The notes under the pieces were generated by a model. It was not told where the DNA came from and searched no databases. It was given only the letters and a program-made list of their open reading frames with translations. Positions 34,396 through 42,253 of a stretch of 64,000 nucleotides of DNA are shown in pieces. Source of the DNA: Streptomyces diastatochromogenes (GTDB taxonomy: Bacteria > Actinomycetota > Actinomycetes > Streptomycetales > Streptomycetaceae). Numbering within the stretch: the stretch's first letter is position 1; the number at the start of each line of letters is the position of its first letter. A program made the translations under genes and the position numbers. The stretch spans positions 1 to 64,000 of the forward strand of contig NZ_MCGQ01000038.1 in the NCBI RefSeq assembly GCF_002242805.1. The letters are read 5' to 3'.

Positions 34396-36423
34396 ATGGT
34401 CATCGTGACGAGGATCCGACGTGAGGTACTGACCCTGCCCGCCGCGCAGTTGGGCCCCGACAACCCCCTGCCCCCGCTCCGGCCTCTCGACGATGGGGGC
34501 ACCGCCCACGCCCTTGAGGCAGTGGGGGAGCACCGCATCGACGGCCGGGAGCGGGACGACATGCCCCGGGACATGGCCCGGCAGCTCGGCTACGAGCCGC
34601 TGCACAGCCTGTTGCCGGTGCGCGTCCGCGACGGGTACGGCAGAACCCGTGAACCCCGCGCCCTCGACGCGCTGGTGATCGAGAACGACCGGCTGCGCGC
34701 CACCGTCCTGCCCGGCCTCGGCGGCCGGATCGCCTCCCTGGTCCACCTGCCCACCGGACGGGAACTCCTCTACCGCAACCCGGTGTTCCAGCCCGCCGAC
34801 TTCGCCCTCAACGGCGCCTGGTACTCCGGCGGCATCGAGTGGAACATCGGCGCCACCGGCCACACCACCCTGTCCTGCGCCCCCCTGCACGCCGCCCGCG
34901 TCCCCGCCCCCGACGGCGGCGAGATGCTGCGGCTGTGGGAGTGGGAGCGGCTGCGCGACCTGCCCTTCCAGGTCGACCTGTGGCTCCCGGAGGGCTCCGA
35001 GTTCCTGTACGTCGGCGTCCGGATCCGCAACCCGCACGAGCGCCCGGTGCCCACGTACTGGTGGTCCAACACCGCCGTACCCGAGGAGCGCCGGATCCTG
35101 GCCCCCGCCGAGGAGGCGTGGCTCCCCCACTGCCTTGAGGGCGTGGGAGGTACCCCCATCGGCTACGAGCGTCGGCTGCGCCGGGTGCCCGTGCCGTCGT
35201 ACGACGGCATCGACCGTACGTACCCGCTGAACAGCCCCTACGCCGCCGACTACTTCTACGAGGTCCCGGACGGCCGGCGCCGCTGGATCGCCGCGCTGGA
35301 CGCGGACGGGCACGGGCTGGTGCAGACCTCCACCGACGCACTGCGCGGCCGCAAGCTGTTCGTGTGGGGCAGCGGGCCCGGCGGCCGGCGCTGGCAGGAG
35401 TGGCTGACCGAGCCCGGCACCGGCGGCTACTGCGAGATCCAGGCGGGGCTCGCCCGCACCCAGCTGGAGCACGTCCGGCTGGAGCCGGAGAGCGAGGTGT
35501 CCTGGCTGGAGGCGTACGGCCCGCTCGACACCCCCGCCGAGGGCGCGTGGCCGGAGGTCGTCCGGGGCGCCGAGGAGCGGCTCGCCGCGGTGCTGCCGCG
35601 CGCCCGTGTCGAGGAGGCGCACGCGGCCTGGAAGCCGTACGCCGACACCGAACCCGGCGAGATCCTCGCCACCGGCTCCGGCTGGGGCGCGCTCGAAGTG
35701 CTGCGCGCCGACTGGAAACTGCCCGGCACCCCCTTCCCCGAGTCCACCCTCGGCGAGACACAGGCGCCCTGGCGGGAGCTGCTGCGCACCGGTTCCCTGC
35801 CCGAGCCGCGCCGGGTCCGCCCGCCCGGCGAGACACCGGTCGCCCCGCACTGGCGGGACATGCTGGAGACCGCGCCCGCCGACCCGCACACCGAGTACCA
35901 CCTCGGCGTCGCCCAGTGGCACGCCGGCGACCGCGCCCAGGCGGTCCGCAGCTGGGAACGCGCCCTCCCGCTCGCCCCGTCCCTGTGGCCCCTGCTGCGC
36001 TGCCTCGCCGTGGCCGACCAGGAGTCCGGCCACCACGAGCGGGCCGCCGAACGGTACGCGGAGGCCTTCGACGACCTGTGCCGCGAGCGGCGCGACGACG
36101 GCGAGGCCTGGACGGCCGCCGTGGCCGCGCTCGGCCGGGAGGCCCTGGGGGCGCTGCTGCGGGCCCGGCGGACGGCGGACGCCCGCGCGGTGTGGGAGCG
36201 GCTGCTGCCCGCCGTGCGGCGGCGCGGCCGGTTCCGGCTGCTGGAGGCCGAGCTGCTGCTCGCCGAGGGACGGCGCACCGACGCCCGGGCCGTCTTCGAC
36301 GCGGGCTTCGAGGTCGCGGACCTGCGGGAGGGCGCGGAGGTGATCGGCCGGCTGTGGGCCCGTCTCACCGACGAGCCCCTGCCCGCCCGCTACGACTTCC
36401 GGATGCGCCCGGACACGCCCTGA
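34396..36423 (+). CDS. DUF5107/TPR protein with two in-frame repeat insertions
   Basis: A 675-residue protein. The N-terminal two-thirds (about 60-470) match the DUF5107 beta-sandwich, a galactose-mutarotase-like fold in carbohydrate-related proteins (VLPGLGGRIASLVHLPTGREL, WYSGGIEWNIGATGH). The C-terminal third holds TPR-like helical repeats (EYHLGVAQWHAGDRAQAVRSW and following). Residues 32-46 and 242-256 are encoded by two opposite copies of a 41-bp palindromic repeat and look inserted. The ATG at 34396 matches the usual family beginning (LTLPAAQLGPDNPLP); a GTG nine bases later is possible. No signal peptide. Function unknown. Confidence 0.85.
   Translation: MVIVTRIRREVLTLPAAQLGPDNPLPPLRPLDDGGTAHALEAVGEHRIDGRERDDMPRDMARQLGYEPLHSLLPVRVRDGYGRTREPRALDALVIENDRLRATVLPGLGGRIASLVHLPTGRELLYRNPVFQPADFALNGAWYSGGIEWNIGATGHTTLSCAPLHAARVPAPDGGEMLRLWEWERLRDLPFQVDLWLPEGSEFLYVGVRIRNPHERPVPTYWWSNTAVPEERRILAPAEEAWLPHCLEGVGGTPIGYERRLRRVPVPSYDGIDRTYPLNSPYAADYFYEVPDGRRRWIAALDADGHGLVQTSTDALRGRKLFVWGSGPGGRRWQEWLTEPGTGGYCEIQAGLARTQLEHVRLEPESEVSWLEAYGPLDTPAEGAWPEVVRGAEERLAAVLPRARVEEAHAAWKPYADTEPGEILATGSGWGALEVLRADWKLPGTPFPESTLGETQAPWRELLRTGSLPEPRRVRPPGETPVAPHWRDMLETAPADPHTEYHLGVAQWHAGDRAQAVRSWERALPLAPSLWPLLRCLAVADQESGHHERAAERYAEAFDDLCRERRDDGEAWTAAVAALGREALGALLRARRTADARAVWERLLPAVRRRGRFRLLEAELLLAEGRRTDARAVFDAGFEVADLREGAEVIGRLWARLTDEPLPARYDFRMRPDTP
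34491..34531. repeat. 41-bp palindromic repeat, copy 1, inside the DUF5107 gene
   Basis: The element runs from CGATGGGGGC to CAGTGGGGGAGC and is 41 bp long. Its reverse complement matches the second copy at 35121-35161 except for four bases. It keeps the reading frame and adds residues 32-46. It folds as an imperfect hairpin around the centre CCTTGAGG. Confidence 0.8.
35121..35161. repeat. 41-bp palindromic repeat, copy 2, opposite orientation
   Basis: The element runs from GCTCCCCCACTG to GTACCCCCATCG, the inverse of copy 1 at 34491-34531. It also preserves the frame and encodes residues 242-256 (WLPHCLEGVGGTPIG). Copy 1 read on its other strand gives the near-identical peptide LPHCLKGVGGAPI. 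Confidence 0.8.
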
Positions 36424-36432
36424 GAGCCTGAG

Positions 36433-36780
36433 TCAGCCGCTGTGGTCGACGTACTCGAAGACCGAGCCGTCCGGGTGCACCGCGAGCAGATTCCGGCCCA
36501 CCGGCGTCGGCACCGGTCCCGCGACGATCCGGGCGCCCAGCTCCGTGAGCAGCCGGTGGGCCTCGTCCACGTCCTTCACGGCGATCGTGGCCGTCACCTT
36601 GCGCAGCAGCTCCAGCTCGGACTCGGGACCGCTCATCAGCAGGAAGGAGCCGATCGCGGCGACCTGCACGCCCCCGCGTTCGAACCGGAGCGCTCTGCCG
36701 CCCGCGAGACGCTCGTAGAAGGGGATCGCGGCTTCGAGGTCGTCGACGCAGATGCGCAGTGAGGCGCCCAGAATCTCCAT
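36433..36780 (-). CDS. VOC-superfamily (glyoxalase-like) protein
   Basis: A 115-residue protein of the vicinal-oxygen-chelate fold with two beta-alpha-beta-beta-beta halves (ICVDDLEAAIPFYERLAG and ATIAVKDVDEAHRLLTELG). The C-terminal NLLAVHPDGSVFEYVDH holds a candidate metal-binding Glu. Members include glyoxalase I, dioxygenases and antibiotic-binding proteins; which applies cannot be told. The ATG has TAGGCT (36788-36793 on the minus strand) 7 bp upstream, suggesting a leaderless transcript. It converges with the DUF5107 gene with 9 bp between. Confidence 0.82.
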   Translation of the reverse strand: MEILGASLRICVDDLEAAIPFYERLAGGRALRFERGGVQVAAIGSFLLMSGPESELELLRKVTATIAVKDVDEAHRLLTELGARIVAGPVPTPVGRNLLAVHPDGSVFEYVDHSG

Positions 36781-36872
36781 ACGGACGAGCCTAGTTGGGG
36801 CGGACGGGCGCGCACAGGCCAGGGCCGTGGCCGTCGCTGTTACGCATCGTGCCCGGTGGGTACCCGCAGTTC

Positions 36873-37295
36873 ATGGAGCACTCGGATCACTTGGATCACC
36901 TGGAACATCTGGACAAGCACCTCGTCGAAGAGCTGGCTCAGGTGGCACGCGAGACGGTACGCGACGAGCTGCGCGAGCAGACCCGCAGGCAGCGCCGCAC
37001 CGCCATGCTCTACGCCGCCTCGGGCGCCGTCGCCCTGTACGCGGGCGGCGCGCTCGCGCTCGCCCTGATCCTCGGCCTCGCCGCCGGCCTGCCCGGCTGG
37101 GCCGCCGCGCTCATCACCGCGGCGATCCTCGGCGTCATCGCCTACCTGCTGCGCGGCGCCGCCCACCCGAAGCACCCGCATGCGGCCGCCGTGGGTGAGG
37201 CCGCCGTCCCGCCCGGCACGCCGTACCCGCCGATGCCGTCCGAGGCCCCCCTCCGGCCGGGCATCGACCCCGAGGGCCCGCACCACCGGGCCTGA
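36873..37295 (+). CDS. Holin-X-like small membrane protein
   Basis: A 140-residue protein with a His/Asp/Leu-rich N-terminal helix (MEHSDHLDHLEHLDKHLVEE), an amphipathic region, two adjacent membrane helices (about 55-78 and 81-104) and a Pro-rich tail. It resembles the actinobacterial holin-X/phage holin superfamily III proteins, which are ordinary chromosomal membrane proteins here, since no phage genes surround it. The start could also be the GTG at 36849. A GC hairpin follows the stop. Confidence 0.72.
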   Translation: MEHSDHLDHLEHLDKHLVEELAQVARETVRDELREQTRRQRRTAMLYAASGAVALYAGGALALALILGLAAGLPGWAAALITAAILGVIAYLLRGAAHPKHPHAAAVGEAAVPPGTPYPPMPSEAPLRPGIDPEGPHHRA

Positions 37296-37310
37296 CCCCC
37301 CACAGGGGGG
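37296..37310 (+). terminator. Terminator after the holin-X-like gene
   Basis: CCCCCC, loop ACA, GGGGGG starts immediately after the stop codon. The 6-bp all-GC stem is short but compact. Confidence 0.6.
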
Positions 37311-37413
37311 AACGGGGGCCGCACCGGCGTCCGGGTGAGCTGAGCGGCGTTTGGGTGGCGCGGGGCCGGTTACGCGGAAAGCCTCGGAGGAGCCACACCG
37401 CCGGAGGCACACC

Positions 37414-38733
37414 GTGAGTCGACCACGCGTCGTGATCGTCGGCGCCGGTTTCGCCGGGTACCGGGCCGCCCGCACCCTCGCCCGTGTGACCCGGGGCCGG
37501 GCCCTGATCACCCTGCTCAACCCGACCGACTACTTCCTGTATCTGCCCCTGCTGCCCCAGGTGGCCGCCGGGATCCTGGAACCCCGCAGGATCACCGTGT
37601 CGCTGCCCGGCACCCTGCGCGGGGTGCGGCTGCTGCTGGGCGAGGCGCACCACGTCGACCTGGACGGCTGCACCGTCCACTACACGGACCCCGAGGGCGG
37701 CACCGGGACCGTCGGCTACGAGCGGCTGGTGCTGGCCGTCGGCAGCGTCAACAAGCTGTTGCCGATCCCGGGGGTCGCCCAGCACGCGCACGGGTTCCGC
37801 GCACTGCCCGAGGCGCTGTACCTGCGCGACCACGTGACCCGGCAGGTGGAGCTGGCCGCCACGGCCGACGACCCGGGGATCCGCGCCGCCCGGTGCACGT
37901 TCGTCGTGGTCGGCGCGGGCTACACCGGCACCGAGGTGGCCGCGCAGATGCAGCTGCTCACCGACAGCCTCGCGCGCCGGCATCCGGCGGGCGCCGGGCG
38001 GCCCCGCTGGATCCTGCTGGACACCGCACCGCGGGTGCTGCCGGAGCTGGACGAGCGGCTCTCCCGCACGGCCGGCCGGGTGCTGCGGGCGCGGGGCGTC
38101 GACGTACGGACGGGGACCTCCGTGAAGGAGGCCGGCCGGGACGGGGTGCTGCTCACCGACGGCGAGTTCGTCGAGTCGCGGACCCTGGTGTGGTGCGTCG
38201 GGGTCCGGCCGGATCCGCTGGTCGAGGCCGTCGGACAGCCGCTGGAGCGGGGCCGGCTGATCGTCGATCCCTACCTCCGGATGCCGGGGAGCGCGGATGT
38301 GTTCGCCTGCGGGGACGCGGCCGCCGTACCCGATCTGGAGCACCCGGGCGGGTTCACGCCGATGACGGCCCAGCACGCCTGGCGGCAGGGCCGGGTGGCC
38401 GGCGAGAACGTGGCCGCCTCGCTCGGCCTCGGCCGGCGCCGGCGCGCCTACCGCCACCGCGACCTGGGCTTCGCCGTCGACCTCGGCGGCGTCCGGGCCG
38501 CCGCCAACCCGTTCGGCATCCCGCTGTCCGGGCTGCCGGCCGGCGCGGTCACCCGCGGCTACCACCTGGCCGCGCTGCCCGGCAACCGCGTCCGAGTCGC
38601 CGCCGACTGGCTCCTGGACGCCGTACTCCCGCGCCAGGCCGTCCAGTTGGGGCTCGTCCGGTCCTGGGCGGTGCCCCTGGACACGGCGTCACCGGAGCAC
38701 CCTCTCCCGCAACACCCCGAAGGAGTCTCATGA
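37414..38733 (+). CDS. NDH-2-like NAD(P)/FAD oxidoreductase
   Basis: A 439-residue pyridine nucleotide-disulfide-type flavoprotein. The FAD loop is VVIVGAGFAGYRAARTLA (about 6-23), the NAD loop FVVVGAGYTGTEVAAQ (about 164-179) and the second FAD motif DVFACGDAAAVPD (about 293-305). There is no redox-active CxxxxC pair, and the layout is that of type II NADH dehydrogenase or a related oxidase. GTG start with GGAGG 7 bp upstream. The stop overlaps the ATG of transketolase, so the two are coupled. The electron acceptor is presumably a quinone, by family. Confidence 0.88.
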   Translation: MSRPRVVIVGAGFAGYRAARTLARVTRGRALITLLNPTDYFLYLPLLPQVAAGILEPRRITVSLPGTLRGVRLLLGEAHHVDLDGCTVHYTDPEGGTGTVGYERLVLAVGSVNKLLPIPGVAQHAHGFRALPEALYLRDHVTRQVELAATADDPGIRAARCTFVVVGAGYTGTEVAAQMQLLTDSLARRHPAGAGRPRWILLDTAPRVLPELDERLSRTAGRVLRARGVDVRTGTSVKEAGRDGVLLTDGEFVESRTLVWCVGVRPDPLVEAVGQPLERGRLIVDPYLRMPGSADVFACGDAAAVPDLEHPGGFTPMTAQHAWRQGRVAGENVAASLGLGRRRRAYRHRDLGFAVDLGGVRAAANPFGIPLSGLPAGAVTRGYHLAALPGNRVRVAADWLLDAVLPRQAVQLGLVRSWAVPLDTASPEHPLPQHPEGVS

Positions 38734-40577
38734 ACACCGCCGAACTCGCCCAACTCGGCCAGCAGTTGCGCGTCGACAGTGTGCGGGCCGCCGCCGCGGC
38801 GGGCTCCGGGCATCCGACCTCCTCGATGTCCGCCGCCGATCTGATGGCCGTCCTGCTCGCCCACCATCTGCGCTACGACTTCGAACGCCCCGAGCACCCC
38901 GCCAACGACCGCTTCGTGCTCTCCAAGGGACACGCCTCGCCGCTGCTGTACGCCGCGTACAAGGCGGCCGGTGTCGTCGAGGACGGCGAACTGCTCACCT
39001 TCCGCAAGCTCGGCAGCCGCCTCGAAGGCCACCCGACCCCGCGCCGGCTGCCGTGGGTGGAGACGGCCACCGGCTCGCTCGGCCAGGGCCTGCCGGTCGG
39101 TGTCGGCATCGCGCTCGCCGGCAAACGCCTGGACCGCGTCGGCTACCGCGTGTGGGTGCTGTGCGGGGACAGCGAGCTCGCCGAGGGCTCGGTGTGGGAG
39201 GCCGCCGAACACGCCGGGTACGAACACCTCGACAACCTGACGATGATCGTGGACGTCAACCGGCTGGGCCAGCGCGGCCCGACCCGGCACGGCCACGACC
39301 TGGACGCCTACGCCCGCCGCTTCGCGGCCTTCGGCTGGCACACGATGGAGATCGACGGTCACGACGTCGACGCCATCGACCGGGCCTACGGCGACGCGCT
39401 GGCCCGGACCGGGCAGCCCACGGTGATCCTCGCCCGCACCCTCAAGGGCAAGGGCGTCGCCTCGGTCGAGGACCGCGAGGGCCTGCACGGCAAGCCGCTG
39501 CCCGAACCCGAGGAGGCCATCGCCGAACTGGGCGGACCGCGTGACGTGCGCGTCCGCGTCGGCGAGCCGCCCGCCGCCGCGATGCTCCGCTCTCTGACCA
39601 CCGAGGTCGTCCAGCTCCCGCACTACGACCAGGGGGACGAGGTCGCCACCCGCGACGCCTTCGGCAAGGCCCTCGCGGCGCTCGGCACCGCCCGCGGCGA
39701 CGTCGTCGCCCTGGACGGCGAGGTCGGCGACTCCACCCGTACCGAGGTGTTCGCCAAGGAGCACCCGGACCGCTTCTTCGAGTGCTACATCGCCGAACAG
39801 CAGCTCGTCGCCTCGGCCGTCGGCATCGCGGCCCGCGGCTGGGTACCGTACGCCGCCACGTTCGCGGCGTTCTTCACCCGCGCCCACGACTTCCTGCGGA
39901 TGGCCTCGATCAGTGGCTCCGGCATCAACCTGGTCGGCTCGCACGCGGGGGTCGCGATCGGGCAGGACGGGCCCTCGCAGATGGGCCTGGAGGACCTGGC
40001 GATGTTCCGGGCGCTGTACGGCTCGACCGTGCTCTACCCGTGCGACGCCAACCAGACCGCCCGGCTGGTCGCGGAGATGGCCGCACTCGACGGCATCCGC
40101 TATCTGCGCACCTCGCGCGGCGCGACCCCGGTGATCTACGGCCCCGAGGAGGAGTTCCCCATCGGCGGCAGCAAGGTGCTGCGCTCCGGCGACCAGGACC
40201 GGCTGACCGTCGTCGCGGCCGGCGTCACCGTGCACGAGGCGCTCGCCGCCGCCGACCGGCTCGCGGAGGAGGACATCGCGGTGCGGGTGATCGACCTGTA
40301 CTCCGTCAAGCCCGTCGACGTGGCGACCCTGCGCCGGGCCGCCGAGGAGACCGGCTGTCTGGTGACCGTCGAGGACCACCACGAGCAGGGCGGCCTCGGC
40401 GACGCCGTCGCGGAGGCGTTCGGCGACGGCCGGCCCGCACCCCGCCTGGTCCGGCTCGCGGTACGCACCATGCCGGGCTCGGCCGCGCCCGACGAACAGT
40501 TGCACGCGGCCGGCATCGACGCCCTGGGCATCGCGGCCACGGCGAAACTGCTGGTCGAGGAGGCGATCGTGCGCTGA
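38730..40577 (+). CDS. tkt: Transketolase
   Basis: A 615-residue thiamine-diphosphate enzyme that moves two-carbon units between pentose-phosphate sugars. The N-terminal TPP domain has SKGHASPLLYAAY, ATGSLGQGLPVGVG and the GDSELAEGSVWEAAEHAG ... N metal motif (GDS in place of GDG). The middle domain has ECYIAEQQLVASAVGIAARG with the catalytic Glu. The C-terminal domain follows from about 480. It is shorter than E. coli TktA and resembles the animal-type/second transketolases of actinobacteria. It lies in an operon with an NDH-2-like gene and an orphan GvpF/L gene. Probably a secondary copy. Confidence 0.92.
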   Translation: MNTAELAQLGQQLRVDSVRAAAAAGSGHPTSSMSAADLMAVLLAHHLRYDFERPEHPANDRFVLSKGHASPLLYAAYKAAGVVEDGELLTFRKLGSRLEGHPTPRRLPWVETATGSLGQGLPVGVGIALAGKRLDRVGYRVWVLCGDSELAEGSVWEAAEHAGYEHLDNLTMIVDVNRLGQRGPTRHGHDLDAYARRFAAFGWHTMEIDGHDVDAIDRAYGDALARTGQPTVILARTLKGKGVASVEDREGLHGKPLPEPEEAIAELGGPRDVRVRVGEPPAAAMLRSLTTEVVQLPHYDQGDEVATRDAFGKALAALGTARGDVVALDGEVGDSTRTEVFAKEHPDRFFECYIAEQQLVASAVGIAARGWVPYAATFAAFFTRAHDFLRMASISGSGINLVGSHAGVAIGQDGPSQMGLEDLAMFRALYGSTVLYPCDANQTARLVAEMAALDGIRYLRTSRGATPVIYGPEEEFPIGGSKVLRSGDQDRLTVVAAGVTVHEALAAADRLAEEDIAVRVIDLYSVKPVDVATLRRAAEETGCLVTVEDHHEQGGLGDAVAEAFGDGRPAPRLVRLAVRTMPGSAAPDEQLHAAGIDALGIAATAKLLVEEAIVR

Positions 40578-40629
40578 GCGAGGCACACCGATCCGCCCAG
40601 GAGGCGGCCGAGCCGCCGAAGGAGGCTCC

Positions 40630-41304
40630 ATGCCCGGACTGCGCTACGTCTACGCCGTCTGCCGCCCGCCCGGAGCGCCGCTGCAGGCCCAGCTGACCGG
40701 CATCGGCGGCGCCCCGCCGGCGTTGCTGCACCACCACGGGCTGGTCGTGGTCGTCAGCACGGTCCCGGAGGGCGACTTCGGCGAGGAGGCCCTGCGGGCC
40801 CGCCAGGGCGACCACGACTGGCTGGCCGCGACCACCCGCGCCCACCAGGGCGTGATCGACGCGCTCACCACCGTCACCACCCCGCTGCCGCTCAGGCCCG
40901 TCACCGTCTTCCGGGACGACAGCGGGGTCCGGACGATGGTCGAGGCCCGCGAGGACGACTTCCGGCGCGTCCTCGACCGGCTGGAGGGCCGGGTGGAGTG
41001 GCGCGTCCAGGCCCACGCCGACCGCGCCGGCAGCGGGCCCGATGCGCCCGCCCGGGCCCTGCACGAACGGCTCTCCCGGCACGCCGAGGACTCCCGGCTG
41101 CAGCCACCGCAGCACGCCCCGCCCGCCGCGGCGCCGGGCCGGCCGGTGCTCGACGCGGCCTACCTCGTGCGCCGGGCGGACTCCGAGGAGTTCGTGGAAC
41201 TGGTGCGGCGTACGAAGGCCGAGGTGCCCGGACTGAGGGTGCACCTCACCGGGCCCTGGGCCGCCTACTCGTTCTCCGGGGAGTTCAGCGGGGACGAGAC
41301 GTGA
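40630..41304 (+). CDS. Orphan gas-vesicle GvpF/GvpL-family protein
   Basis: A 224-residue protein of the GvpF/GvpL family, with the characteristic opening LRYVYAVCRP, the HDWLAATTRAHQGVIDAL block with LPLRPVTVFRDD, and the C-terminal strand LRVHLTGPWAAYSFSGEF. In gas-vesicle clusters these proteins help nucleate GvpA. No gvpA, gvpJ, gvpK or gvpO gene is present nearby, so the gene stands alone behind transketolase (52 bp gap, GGAGG start). It may be a remnant of a lost cluster or a repurposed protein. Confidence 0.88.
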   Translation: MPGLRYVYAVCRPPGAPLQAQLTGIGGAPPALLHHHGLVVVVSTVPEGDFGEEALRARQGDHDWLAATTRAHQGVIDALTTVTTPLPLRPVTVFRDDSGVRTMVEAREDDFRRVLDRLEGRVEWRVQAHADRAGSGPDAPARALHERLSRHAEDSRLQPPQHAPPAAAPGRPVLDAAYLVRRADSEEFVELVRRTKAEVPGLRVHLTGPWAAYSFSGEFSGDET

Positions 41305-41323
41305 CCGCCGCTTCCTGGCGTTC

Positions 41324-42154
41324 CTATCGCTCCTGGCGTTCCTTGCGGCACAGGATCTCCCCGTGCAGGACGGTGAACCAGCCGTCCTCCCGCCGGCCCC
41401 ACTCCCGCCACGCCTCGGACACCGCCCGCAGGTGCTCCGGCGTGGCGTGACCGCCCTGCGTGGCTCGGTCGGCGTAGGCCGAGGCGAGGGTGCGGTCCGC
41501 CCACAGCCCGCTCCACCAGGCCCGCTCCTCGGGCGTGGCGAACGTCCAGGTGCCGGAGGTGGCCGTGATGTCCCGCAGGCCCGCGGCCAGCGCCCAGGCC
41601 TTCAGCCGGCGCCCCGCGTCGGGCTCTCCGCCGTTGGCCCGGGCGACCCGCCTGTACAGGTCCAGCCAGTCCTCCAGCCCCGGCACCGCCGGATACCAGG
41701 TCATCGCCTCGTAGTCCGCGTCGCGTACGGCGATGAAGCCGCCCGGCTTCGTCACCCGGTGCATCTCGCGCAGCGCCTGCACCGGGTCGCCGACGTGCTG
41801 GAGCACCTGGTGGGCGTGGACCACGCAGAAGGTGTCGTCGGGGTAGTCCAGGGCGTGCACGTCGGCGACCGCGAAGTCCACGTTGGCCAGACCGCGTTCG
41901 GCCGCGGCCTTGCGGGCCTGGTCCAGGATTCCCGGGGCGTGGTCCACGCCGGTGACATGGCCGTCGGGGACCAGTTCCGCCAGGTCGGCGGTGATGGTGC
42001 CCGGGCCGCAGCCGATGTCCAGGATCTTCATGTGCGGCTTCAGCGAACCGAGCAGATAGGCCGCGGAGTTGGCGGCGGTCCGCCAGGTGTGCGACCGCAG
42101 TACCGACTCGTGGTGGCCGTGCGTGTAGACGGCGGTCTCCTGCGTTTTCGGCAT
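41324..42154 (-). CDS. UbiE/Methyltransf_11-type SAM methyltransferase
   Basis: A 276-residue methyltransferase. Motif I is ILDIGCGPGTITADLAE (about 44-60), followed by VTGVDHAPGILDQARK and ALDYPDDTFCVVHAHQVLQHVGDP. The C-terminal part is helical and Trp-rich (WRTANS, WWSGLWADRT). The substrate is unknown. It converges with the GvpF/L gene. Its last codons lie in an 18-bp near-repeat (TCCTGGCGTTCC at 41313 and 41331), giving a Lys/Glu/Arg-rich end. Confidence 0.88.
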   Translation of the reverse strand: MPKTQETAVYTHGHHESVLRSHTWRTAANSAAYLLGSLKPHMKILDIGCGPGTITADLAELVPDGHVTGVDHAPGILDQARKAAAERGLANVDFAVADVHALDYPDDTFCVVHAHQVLQHVGDPVQALREMHRVTKPGGFIAVRDADYEAMTWYPAVPGLEDWLDLYRRVARANGGEPDAGRRLKAWALAAGLRDITATSGTWTFATPEERAWWSGLWADRTLASAYADRATQGGHATPEHLRAVSEAWREWGRREDGWFTVLHGEILCRKERQER

Positions 42155-42253
42155 GGCTGAACTCCCCTGTTCGACGTCCTGTCGCTACGCCTCACCGTAT
42201 GCCTGCATGTCGAATAATGAGACCTGTGTTTTGCCATGTGGACTGATGGAGCG

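Noticed and set aside
36873..37295. A prophage holin
   Set aside because: The holin-like protein stands among housekeeping genes with no lysin, integrase or structural genes nearby, so the name reflects a family and not a phage.
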